64,000 nt of DNA, taken from DAOUBP01 sp964474695 (GTDB taxonomy: Bacteria > Chloroflexota > Anaerolineae > CG2-30-64-16). The DNA lies in the NCBI GenBank assembly GCA_964474695.1, contig CAYYTK010000022.1:13512-77511 (forward strand). Reading direction: 5' to 3'. This document shows, one piece after another, positions 9,053 through 16,591 of this stretch. Below the pieces are notes generated by a model that was not told the DNA's origin, searched no databases, and saw only the letters and a list, made by a program, of their open reading frames with translations. Every line of letters begins with the position of its first letter. Position 1 is the first letter of the stretch. The position numbers and the translations under genes were made by a program.

Positions 9053-9490
9053 ATGCTGCCATCCGAAGCCTACCGCACTCCCGAACCGGGCGCAATTCTG
9101 GCCGCGCTCCATAAGATCACCGCGCAGCACGGCTACCTGGCGGCGGATGCCGTGCGCGCGGCCGCGGCCGAGCTGGGCGTGCCGCTCAGCCAGATGTTCA
9201 GCGCGGCCACCTTCTACGCGGCGTTCAGCTTCAAACCCTGCGGCCGGCACAAGCTGCAGGTGTGCGAGGGCACTGCCTGTTACGTCAAAGGTGCGCCGGA
9301 GCTGCTGGCCCGGCTCCAGGGGGAGTTGGGGGTGGCCGTCGATGAGACCACTGAGGACCTGGCCTTCACGCTGCGGCGCGTGCGCTGCGTCGGCTCGTGT
9401 GGGCTGGCGCCGGTGGTGCGCGTGGACGGCGACACCTACGGCCACCTGACGCCTGATGGGCTGCAGGCCGTGCTGGCGAAGTACCGCTGA
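9053..9490 (+). CDS. hoxE: NuoE/HoxE-like [2Fe-2S] thioredoxin-fold diaphorase subunit
   Basis: 145 aa. The start codon is one base after the cooS stop, so translation is probably coupled. The thioredoxin-like [2Fe-2S] domain has all four ligands: Cys71 and Cys76 (CEGTAC) and Cys112 and Cys116 (CVGSC). The N-terminal helices (residues 10-60) match the NuoE/HoxE/FdsG family. It should pair with the following flavoprotein subunit as the small electron-transfer subunit of a soluble NAD(H)-linked module. Calling it hoxE rather than nuoE reflects the soluble EFU-like gene set; sequence alone does not separate the two. Confidence 0.88.
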   Translation: MLPSEAYRTPEPGAILAALHKITAQHGYLAADAVRAAAAELGVPLSQMFSAATFYAAFSFKPCGRHKLQVCEGTACYVKGAPELLARLQGELGVAVDETTEDLAFTLRRVRCVGSCGLAPVVRVDGDTYGHLTPDGLQAVLAKYR

Positions 9491-9505
9491 GTCAAGGAGG
9501 GGCGC

Positions 9506-11209
9506 ATGCTCCTGGATTTTACGGCGCTGCGCGCCGCGGGTGAGGCCCGGCTCTACCCGGAGCAAATCAAGATCACCGTGGGCATGGCCACCTGCGGCCG
9601 CGCGGCCGGCGCTGAGGTGGTGTACGAAGCGCTGCGGGAGCGCCTCGCGCGGCGCGGGTTGGCCGCGATCCTGGCAACGACCGGCTGCATCGGCTACTGC
9701 CAGGGAGAGCCTTTGGTGGATGTGCAGGCGCCCGGCCTGGGGCGGGTGCTGTACCGGGAGATGAATCAATCGCGCGCCCGGGCGCTGGTGGATCAGCTCG
9801 CGCGCGGCAGCTTGCCGGCCGGGCAGGCCTGGGCCGTGCTCGACGCAGAGGAGGCCGGTGCGCCGCGGGGCCAGCCCCGGCCGCCGGAGTTGGCCGGCCT
9901 GCCATCCTACACGGAGACCCCCTTCTTCGCGCGGCAGCATAAGATCGTCCTGCGCAACTGCGGCTTCATCGACCCGGGCAGCCTGGCCGAGTACGTCGCC
10001 CGCGGGGGCTATCGCGGCCTGGAGCGCGCCCTGGCCGAGCCGCCGCAGCGCGTCATCGACGCGGTGACGCGTTCGGGCCTGCGCGGGCGGGGCGGCGGCG
10101 GCTTTCCGACCGGCCGCAAGTGGCAGGTCGCGCGCGACGCTTCGGGCGCCGACAAGGTCCTGGTCTGCAACGGCGATGAGGGCGATCCGGGCGCCTACAT
10201 GGATCGCACCGTGCTGGAGAGCGACCCGCACAGCGTCATCGAGGGGATGGTCATCGGCGCTTATGCGGTGGGGGCCAGCCGGGGGTATGCCTACATCCGG
10301 GACGAGTACCCGCTGGCCGTGGAACGGTTTGCGGCCGCCATTGCCCAGGCCGAGGCGCAGGGACTGCTGGGACGCGACATCGCGGGTTCCGGTTTCAGCT
10401 TCACGATCCAGGTGGTGCGCGGCGCGGGCGCGTTTGTCTGCGGCGAAGAGACCGCGCTGCTGGCTTCGATCGAGGGTGGGCTGGGCGAGCCGCGGCCCAA
10501 GCCGCCCTATCCGGCCGAGGCCGGGCTGTGGGGGTTGCCGACCGTCATCAACAATGTCAAAACCTGGGCTACCGTACCGGTGATCCTGGATCGTGGGGCT
10601 GAGTGGTATGCAGCCCTGGGTGCGCCGGGGAATGCGGGCACCGTGGTCTTCTCGCTGGTGGGCCAGATCGCCAACACCGGCCTGGTGGAGGTGCCGTTGG
10701 GCACCACCCTGGCTGCGCTGTTGGAGGAGGTCGGCGGCGGCGGCGCAGGCGGCCGGCGCATCAAGGCGGTGCAGACCGGCGGCCCGTCGGGCGGGTGCCT
10801 GCCGGCCCGGCTGTTCGCGATGCCGATCGACTACGAGGGGATGAAAGCCGCCGGCTCGATCATGGGCTCAGGCGGCCTGGTCGTGCTCGACGAAACGACG
10901 TGCATGGTGGATGTGGCGCGCTACTTCCTGGAGTTCACGAAAGCCGAGTCATGCGGCAAATGCACCGCCTGCCGCGAGGGTACGCGCCACCTGGCGGCGA
11001 TCCTGGATCGCATCACACACGGTCAGGGCCGCGATGAGGATCTGGATCTGTTGGCGGAGGTTGGCCGGGGGGTGCAGCTTGGCTCGCTCTGCGGCCTGGG
11101 CCAGACCGCACCGAACCCGGTGCTCTCTACGCTGCACTACTTTCGGGACGAGTACGAAGCGCATATCTTCGAACACCGCTGCCCGGCGGGCAAGTGCGCG
11201 ATGGCGTGA
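9506..11209 (+). CDS. hoxF: NuoF/HoxF-like FMN- and NAD(H)-binding diaphorase subunit
   Basis: 567 aa with AAGGAGGGGCG before the ATG. An N-terminal thioredoxin-like domain (about 20-110) has Cys30, Cys61 and Cys65. The core carries the NADH-site glycine loop GLRGRGGGGFPTGRKW and the FMN-site block CNGDEGDPGAYMDR. The C-terminal [4Fe-4S] motif is CGKCTACREGT plus the later SLCGLGQ cysteine. The protein stops at CPAGKCAMA and lacks the extra two-cluster ferredoxin tail of HydB/HndC electron-bifurcating enzymes, so it resembles plain NuoF/HoxF. It should exchange hydride with NAD(P)H and pass electrons to or from the neighbouring Fe-S subunits. In this operon the direction is probably CO to NAD+. 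Confidence 0.9.
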   Translation: MLLDFTALRAAGEARLYPEQIKITVGMATCGRAAGAEVVYEALRERLARRGLAAILATTGCIGYCQGEPLVDVQAPGLGRVLYREMNQSRARALVDQLARGSLPAGQAWAVLDAEEAGAPRGQPRPPELAGLPSYTETPFFARQHKIVLRNCGFIDPGSLAEYVARGGYRGLERALAEPPQRVIDAVTRSGLRGRGGGGFPTGRKWQVARDASGADKVLVCNGDEGDPGAYMDRTVLESDPHSVIEGMVIGAYAVGASRGYAYIRDEYPLAVERFAAAIAQAEAQGLLGRDIAGSGFSFTIQVVRGAGAFVCGEETALLASIEGGLGEPRPKPPYPAEAGLWGLPTVINNVKTWATVPVILDRGAEWYAALGAPGNAGTVVFSLVGQIANTGLVEVPLGTTLAALLEEVGGGGAGGRRIKAVQTGGPSGGCLPARLFAMPIDYEGMKAAGSIMGSGGLVVLDETTCMVDVARYFLEFTKAESCGKCTACREGTRHLAAILDRITHGQGRDEDLDLLAEVGRGVQLGSLCGLGQTAPNPVLSTLHYFRDEYEAHIFEHRCPAGKCAMA

Positions 11210-11230
11210 GGCGTGAAACGTGAGGCGTGT

Positions 11231-11262
11231 CATTCTGAGCGCAGTGCAGCGGAGCGAAGAAT
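11231..11262. repeat. Short interspersed palindromic repeat
   Basis: CATTCTGAGCGCAGTGCAGC followed by GGAGCGAAGAAT; ATTCT at one end and AGAAT at the other are inverted. A related core (CATTCTGAGCGGAGTC) recurs inside the larger element at 50890-51051. It sits between hoxF and the next gene and may influence mRNA processing. Confidence 0.6.
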
Positions 11263-11288
11263 CCCGCAGCCCATAACAGGAGCAAGCG

Positions 11289-12056
11289 ATGCCCACACTC
11301 AGCGTTGACGAGCGCACGATCACCGTGCCCGAAGGCGCCACCGTGCTGCAGGCGGTGCGCCTCGCGGGGACGCCGCTGCCGACCCTGTGTCATTGGGAGG
11401 GCCTGCCGCCCTACGGCGCGTGCCGGCTTTGTATGGTGGCGGTGGCGCGCGATGCGGGGCGCAGCCAGGTGGTGGCCGCGTGCACGCAGCCGGCCACCGA
11501 GGGGCTCCGGGTCGACACGTGCGCGCCGGAGGCGGTGGCGCTGCGCCGGCTGATGCTGGAGTTCTTACTCGCGCGCTGTCCATCCTCAGCGACGATCCGC
11601 GATTTGGCTGCCGGCGCGGGTGTGACGAGTGCGCGCTTTGCCGGCGAGGCAGGGGGCCGGCCTGACGAGCTGTGCGTGCTGTGTGGGCTGTGCGTGCGGG
11701 TGTGCCGGGACCTGGTCGGCGCAGCGGCGATCGGTTTCGCCGGCCGCGGAGCCGATCGTGAGGTGGCGGCGCCGTTTCACGTTCAGGCCGAGGCGTGCAT
11801 CGGCTGCGGCGCGTGTGCGGCCGTTTGTCCCACCGGAGCGGTGCAGATCGAGGATGTGGGAGGACGGCGTTTCCTGCGCACGTGGAACACCGTCGTGGCG
11901 CTGCCGCCCTGCCCCGAGTGCGGCCAGCCGTTCGGGCCTGAACCGCTAGCCTTCCTGCGCGACCTGACCGGCGCCAACGAGCAGACCTGGGGCCTGTGCC
12001 CAACCTGCCGGCGCAGGGCCGCGACCCGCGCGGTCGTGTTGGCGCGGCCGGGGTAA
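11289..12056 (+). CDS. hoxU: HoxU/NuoG-N-like iron-sulfur subunit of the CO-linked diaphorase
   Basis: 255 aa, AGGAGC upstream of the ATG. An N-terminal [2Fe-2S] ferredoxin domain has Cys34, Cys45, Cys48 and Cys65. The His-Cys region that binds the N5 [4Fe-4S] cluster in NuoG/HoxU is degenerate (only one Cys, in ARCPSSATI). Two [4Fe-4S] motifs follow, CVLCGLCVRVC and CIGCGACAAVCP. The tail has two CxxC pairs (CPECGQ, CPTCRR), like a zinc ribbon. It is shorter than NuoG and lacks the molybdopterin-like domain, as in HoxU or the HydA N-terminus. It is the last gene of the operon and probably wires CooF to the flavoprotein. Confidence 0.85.
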   Translation: MPTLSVDERTITVPEGATVLQAVRLAGTPLPTLCHWEGLPPYGACRLCMVAVARDAGRSQVVAACTQPATEGLRVDTCAPEAVALRRLMLEFLLARCPSSATIRDLAAGAGVTSARFAGEAGGRPDELCVLCGLCVRVCRDLVGAAAIGFAGRGADREVAAPFHVQAEACIGCGACAAVCPTGAVQIEDVGGRRFLRTWNTVVALPPCPECGQPFGPEPLAFLRDLTGANEQTWGLCPTCRRRAATRAVVLARPG

Positions 12057-12068
12057 CGCCCAGGCGGT

Positions 12069-12101
12069 CTGCGGCGCGCGCAAGAGGGCTGCACGCCGCA
12101 G
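12069..12101. terminator. Hairpin between convergent genes
   Basis: CTGCGGCG (12069-12076) pairs with CGCCGCAG (12094-12101). It lies in the 59-bp gap between the CO operon and the convergent ADP-ribosylglycohydrolase gene. There is no T-run after it on the plus strand, so termination is plausible but not canonical. Confidence 0.4.
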
Positions 12102-12115
12102 CAAAAAAGCCACGA

Positions 12116-13066
12116 TCACGCCCGGCCGGGGGCGCTCGAGCCCGGCGCAGCCAGCCGTTCAGCCAATGCGATCAGCCGGGCTGCGTCCCACCGTTCGCCG
12201 CTCCGCAGCGGCCATTCGCCGTGCAGCGCCGCGCGCCAGGCAGCCGGGATCGCGTCCAACCCGTAGGCTGCGCCTGCCAGGGCGCCAACCACCGCGCCCG
12301 CCGTGTCCGCGTCGTCCCCCAGGTTGACTACCTGAACCACGGCTTCCTCGAAGGATCCGGTCGTCAGCAGGCCCCAGACCGCGCTTTCCAACGTATGGCG
12401 CACCCAGCCGGTGTTGGGGAGATCCCCGCGGCCTTTCGCGGGGGCCGCCTCGATGATCTGGCGCAGCGCGGCCGGCATCTCTGCGTCGTCACACGCCTGG
12501 GCGACCGCCTCCCGCGGCGCGACGCCGCGCAGCAGGCGGTAGATCGCCGCGTTGACGAACGCACAGCCGGCGACGCATTCGTCGTGCGGGTGGGTCACCT
12601 CGCTCTGCCGGCGGCTGGCGGCCAGCAGGCCGGCCCGATCATCCCAGTGCGCCAGCGCCGCCGGCCAGCAGCGCATCACCGAGCCGTTGCCGGCCGACCA
12701 GGGGTTCTCGGCCTGCACCGCAGCGACGGCCGCGTCCCAAGGCTCGCCCCGAGAGATGCGCCTGAGCACCAGCCGGGTCTGCCGGCCGACGTCGGCCGGG
12801 CCGGCGCGAACCCAGGCCACGAAGCGCCCGGCCAGGTCGACCGGATCGAGCGGGGTATGCGCCAACAGGCTTTCTGCCAGGGCCAACGCCATCTCGGTGT
12901 CGTCGGTGAACGCGCCCGCGGGCAGGCGGCCGGGCCGCATGTCGCGCACCAGGCGGTCCAGGGGGATGGCCGGCCCGAATTCCAACGGCATTCCCAACGC
13001 GTCGCCAACCGCCGCGCCGACCGCGACCCCGGCCAGGCGGTCCTGAATGTTTTTATCCGTGGACAT
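12116..13066 (-). CDS. ADP-ribosylglycohydrolase (DraG/ARH family)
   Basis: 316 aa. The start at 13066 follows a GGAGGG site and overlaps the end of the addA-like gene by 14 bp, indicating coupling. The family's metal and substrate motifs are present: GDALGMPLEFG near the N-terminus, FTDDTEM, GNGSVMRCWP and the C-terminal LGDDADTAGAVVG that supplies the Asp ligands for two magnesium ions. It should remove ADP-ribose from a protein or small molecule; the substrate is unknown. Being translationally coupled to a recombination nuclease suggests a role with DNA damage or DNA ADP-ribosylation, which is inference only. Confidence 0.88.
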   Translation of the reverse strand: MSTDKNIQDRLAGVAVGAAVGDALGMPLEFGPAIPLDRLVRDMRPGRLPAGAFTDDTEMALALAESLLAHTPLDPVDLAGRFVAWVRAGPADVGRQTRLVLRRISRGEPWDAAVAAVQAENPWSAGNGSVMRCWPAALAHWDDRAGLLAASRRQSEVTHPHDECVAGCAFVNAAIYRLLRGVAPREAVAQACDDAEMPAALRQIIEAAPAKGRGDLPNTGWVRHTLESAVWGLLTTGSFEEAVVQVVNLGDDADTAGAVVGALAGAAYGLDAIPAAWRAALHGEWPLRSGERWDAARLIALAERLAAPGSSAPGRA

Positions 13067-16000
13067 GGATCCCTCCAGCGTAATCCAGCAGGCACAGCGA
13101 CGCCTTCGGCCGCTTCCCCAACAGCCGCTCGACCGCCGTTGCGTAGCGCTCCGCCTGGGCCAGGTAATCCTCTTCCGCCAGCAGCCGCTCCAGTGCGGCG
13201 GCGCCGGCGATGTGATCCGTTTTGAACTCCACGATCGTCCAGGCTCCGCCCGCGGAGCCGCCGCCGCGCAGATACAGCGCGTCGATAATGCCGTTTTCCA
13301 CGCGCCCATCGTCGGTGATCAGGCTGTACGGCACTTCGTGCAACCGTCGTTCCGCGTTGGCCATCTCGGCGTGCAGGGGGTGTGCCTTGAAGCGCAGCAA
13401 GAGCGCCCGGCTGCGAGTGACCGCGTCGGCCAACTGATCAGCGTCAGTCAGCCCATAGCTGCGGCCGTGCGCCTCGGCCCACCGCGCGAACGCGCCGTCG
13501 CCGTCCGGGAAGCGCCAGGCAGCCAGGGCCGCGTGCACCAGCTTGCCGACCACCCACGGCGGTGCGGGATCCCGCTTGCCGGCGGGGGCGGCTGCGGGCA
13601 CCACGCGCCAGACCCGTTGCCCGGGATCGCGCTCCTGCTCGGCGGCGCGGCCGTCAGTGGCGACAGGCTCGGCCGCGACCGGCGCCAGCAAGGGCGGCGG
13701 CAAGGAGACGGCGCCTTCGGCTTGCGCCGGGGCTGTGACCTGCCGCGCCTCCCAGATCCGGCCCGGTCCATAGATCGCGCACGCGACCGGGCTGGCGCCG
13801 GCCTTGAGGTCGAGCGCGCGCGGTTCGGGATCATCCTCTGCGACCGCCACCTGGGCGCCGGCCAGCCCTGTTGCGTCCTCCCCGCCGATCCGGCCCAACC
13901 AGCCGCCGAGCTTGCCCGGCGCACCGTCGTTCTTGACCGTGATGCAGCCGCTGAGGATCAGTTTTTCGCGCGCCCGCGTGGCCGCGACATACAGCAGGCG
14001 GTCCGACTCGGCGGCTTCCTGGTCGTCGGCGGTCAGCTTGCCCAGGCGGTAGATGGCCGGCAGTTGCTTGTCATCATCTTTCCGCGCCAGGAGGATGCCC
14101 AGGGTGGGGTCGAACAGGACGCCGCTGCGCGGCGGCGGGTCATAGGTCGCATCGCCGATCACCACCATGGGGAACTCCAGCCCCTTGGCCGCATGGACGC
14201 TCATGATCTGGACCACGCCTTCGGCACTGGCGCGCGCCTCGCCCTCCCGCGTGCCGCTGTCCCGCAGCCCGGCCACGTAGGCCAGGAACTCACCGACACT
14301 GACCAGGCCGCTGGCATGTGCGTCGGCCAGCAGCTTGGCGGCGTTGCGCGCGGCGCGCGCCTGCCCGGCGGCGAGCAGCGCGGCCCGGTAGCCGGTGGCG
14401 TCGAGGAACGCTTTGAGCAGATCGGCCACCGGCGCGCGGCCGGCTTGCGCGTGCAGGTCGCTGATGATCGTTGCGGCACGCGCGGCGCGGCCGCCGTCCT
14501 CGCCGGGGAGGGTGGGACCCGCAGCGCGCAGGACATCCCACAACCGTAGGGGCGAGGCATTCCTACCCGGGCCTGCCGTAGACAGCATTCGCGCACCAGC
14601 AGCGGAACTCGCTGCTAACGCGGTATCGCCGGGGAATGCCTTGCCCCTGCCCGCTGCAATCAACCGGTACAGCCCTACATCAGACAACGCCAGGGCAGGC
14701 GAGCGCAGCAGCCCGGCCAACGCCAGGTCGTCGGTCGGATCGGCCAGCGCGGCCAGGGCATTGAGCAGGTCACGGATTTCCGGCCGGCCGTAGAAGCCGC
14801 GGCCCGCCACGGTGAGGAAGGGAATGCCGGCTTGCTCCAGTGCGTTCTCGTACGCGGCGAACGAGGTGGAGGCCCGGCAGAGGATCGTCACGTCGCCGTA
14901 GCTCAGCGGCCGGAGCCGGCCCTTCTCCTCGATCTGCGCGTCACCGCTCTCGACTAGCGCAGCCAGCCGGGCTGCCAGCGCATCGGCCGCGCGCGCCAGG
15001 CCGCCGTCGCTCTTGCTCCCCAGCGCCAGGTGCAGCTCGATGTGCGGGCTGGCGAAGCCAGGCCCCGCCGTCTCCCGGTGATGGCGCAGCGCCGCGAACG
15101 GCTCGATCCACGGCCGCGCCGGGTCGTCGTCCTCGCCCAGCACCGGCCGCAGGAGATCGTTCAGCCCCGCGATCAGCGCCCGATGGCCGCGATAGGAGGT
15201 ATCCAGGGAGATGACCGCGCCCCCGGCCCCGGCGATGCGCTCACGCTCTGCGCGAAATACGGTGACATCGGCCCCGCGGAAGCGGTAGATGGACTGCTTG
15301 GCGTCGCCGACGATGAACAGCCTGCCGGCATCTCCGTCCAGGCGGCCGGTCAGCAGGCGCACCAGCCGGCGCTGCCGGTCATTGGTGTCCTGGAACTCAT
15401 CCACCAGCAGTGCGGCCGTCTCAGCCTGCCAGCGCGCCCGCACTGCCGGGCCAGGCCGATCCGCCGTGTCGGCCTCCAGCAGCGCGAGCGCGCCGGCTTC
15501 GAGATCGTCGAAATCCAGGGCCTGGCGTTCCCCCTTCAGGGTTTCGTAACGTTCCCGAGCGGCCTGAAAGCACGCGCGGAGGGCAGGCATGGCGGCCGCC
15601 AACCGTTGATCCAGCGCGGTGATGGCCAACTGCAACAGCTTCGCGTTCTTCCAGAGCTCGCGCACGATCGTCAGGGCGGCTCTCACCTCGGCGACCTGCT
15701 CTTTGCCGCCCGGCCAGGCTTTGGCGCTGCCGCCCCGCAAGTTGATCTCTGCCAGGCGCGCCAGCGGAGCGAGGCGGTCGGGCAGGGTGTTCGCTGCGGC
15801 CGCTTCACGGAGGGCGGCTGCCGCGGCCTGGCGTTGGACTTCCAGCAGGTCATCGGTCTGCCGCGCCGAGCTCTCGAGCACGACCGCGGTTGCGTTCTGC
15901 CAGTCCGGGCCAGCCAGCAGTGCGGCCAGCGCCTCTGTCTGCCGGGCCGCCAGGGCGGCCTGCCAGCGCGCGAGTACATCGCCGGGTTGCCTGGCGAACG

Positions 16001-16574
16001 CCTCCCCCGCTTCCAGCCTGCCCCTGAGCAGGGTGTCGAGGGTGTCTCGGAACCCGCGCTCGGAAAGCAGGTCGAACAGCGGGACCAGGCCCGGATCCTC
16101 TGCGGCCCAGGCCAACGTCTCGTCCACTGCCTGGCGGCGCAGCAGGTTGCCCTGCCCCTCGTCAAGCACAGCGAAACGCGGATCCACGCGGGCTTCGGCG
16201 GGATGGCCGCGCAGGATCTCGGCGCACAGGCCGTGGATGGTGCTGATGCGCGCCGCGTCCAGCCCGATGTAGACCTCTTGCCAGCGGTCGTGTTCATCCG
16301 CGGCCAGTCCAGGGGTCTCCAGATAGCGGCGGACCTCATCGCGCACGCGGTTGCGCATCTCGCGGGCGGCCTTCTCGGTGAAGGTGATGGCAATGATCGA
16401 GCGCAGCGGAACCCCTTCAGCCAGCAGCGCCAGGTAGCGGGCTACCAGGGTCAGGGTCTTGCCCGCGCCTGCGCCCGCGGTGACCACCACATCGCGCCCG
16501 CGCGCGGCGATCGCCGGCTCTTGCTCGGCGCTCGGCCCCACCTGGCAGACGATCGGATGCATTTCAGCCTTCAT
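13053..16574 (-). CDS. addA: AddA-like UvrD-family helicase/nuclease
   Basis: 1173 aa, close to the usual AddA length. SF1A helicase motifs appear in order: Walker A TAGAGAGKT at residues 32-40, STIHGLCAEIL, Walker B LLVDEFQDTN, GDAKQSIYRFRGAD, SLDTSYRGH, MSVHAAKGLEFP and LYVAATRAREKL. The C-terminal RecB-type nuclease retains an Asp in GIIDALYL and EFKTD. With the AddB-like partner, whose gene ends 17 bp upstream, it should process double-strand breaks for RecA. The start at 16574 has GAGGG close by; an ATG four codons later (16562) is an alternative. A 101-bp palindromic element at 14548-14648 is inserted in frame and encodes about 34 residues not expected in the family. Confidence 0.88.
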   Translation of the reverse strand: MKAEMHPIVCQVGPSAEQEPAIAARGRDVVVTAGAGAGKTLTLVARYLALLAEGVPLRSIIAITFTEKAAREMRNRVRDEVRRYLETPGLAADEHDRWQEVYIGLDAARISTIHGLCAEILRGHPAEARVDPRFAVLDEGQGNLLRRQAVDETLAWAAEDPGLVPLFDLLSERGFRDTLDTLLRGRLEAGEAFARQPGDVLARWQAALAARQTEALAALLAGPDWQNATAVVLESSARQTDDLLEVQRQAAAAALREAAAANTLPDRLAPLARLAEINLRGGSAKAWPGGKEQVAEVRAALTIVRELWKNAKLLQLAITALDQRLAAAMPALRACFQAARERYETLKGERQALDFDDLEAGALALLEADTADRPGPAVRARWQAETAALLVDEFQDTNDRQRRLVRLLTGRLDGDAGRLFIVGDAKQSIYRFRGADVTVFRAERERIAGAGGAVISLDTSYRGHRALIAGLNDLLRPVLGEDDDPARPWIEPFAALRHHRETAGPGFASPHIELHLALGSKSDGGLARAADALAARLAALVESGDAQIEEKGRLRPLSYGDVTILCRASTSFAAYENALEQAGIPFLTVAGRGFYGRPEIRDLLNALAALADPTDDLALAGLLRSPALALSDVGLYRLIAAGRGKAFPGDTALAASSAAGARMLSTAGPGRNASPLRLWDVLRAAGPTLPGEDGGRAARAATIISDLHAQAGRAPVADLLKAFLDATGYRAALLAAGQARAARNAAKLLADAHASGLVSVGEFLAYVAGLRDSGTREGEARASAEGVVQIMSVHAAKGLEFPMVVIGDATYDPPPRSGVLFDPTLGILLARKDDDKQLPAIYRLGKLTADDQEAAESDRLLYVAATRAREKLILSGCITVKNDGAPGKLGGWLGRIGGEDATGLAGAQVAVAEDDPEPRALDLKAGASPVACAIYGPGRIWEARQVTAPAQAEGAVSLPPPLLAPVAAEPVATDGRAAEQERDPGQRVWRVVPAAAPAGKRDPAPPWVVGKLVHAALAAWRFPDGDGAFARWAEAHGRSYGLTDADQLADAVTRSRALLLRFKAHPLHAEMANAERRLHEVPYSLITDDGRVENGIIDALYLRGGGSAGGAWTIVEFKTDHIAGAAALERLLAEEDYLAQAERYATAVERLLGKRPKASLCLLDYAGGIHVHG
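14548..14648. repeat. In-frame palindromic element inside addA
   Basis: Outer arms AGGGGCGAGGCATTCC (14548-14563) and GGAATGCCTTGCCCCT (14633-14648) are inverted with one mismatch. An inner perfect hairpin has arms AGCAGCG (14598-14604) and CGCTGCT (14610-14616). The element is read through without a stop. It shares its arm sequence with the element in the addB-like gene at 18594-18658 and with a lone arm near 34090. Confidence 0.75.
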
Positions 16575-16591
16575 CCCTCATCCTTCATCCT

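Noticed and set aside
9020..10231. 403-codon minus-strand frame opposite hoxE/hoxF
   Set aside because: Shadow of well-supported iron-sulfur and flavin subunits.
6448..12056. Wood-Ljungdahl acetyl-CoA synthase or hydrogen-evolving CO operon
   Set aside because: No AcsA/B/C/D/E, CooH/ECH or hydrogenase subunit is present; only CooS, CooF and diaphorase genes.
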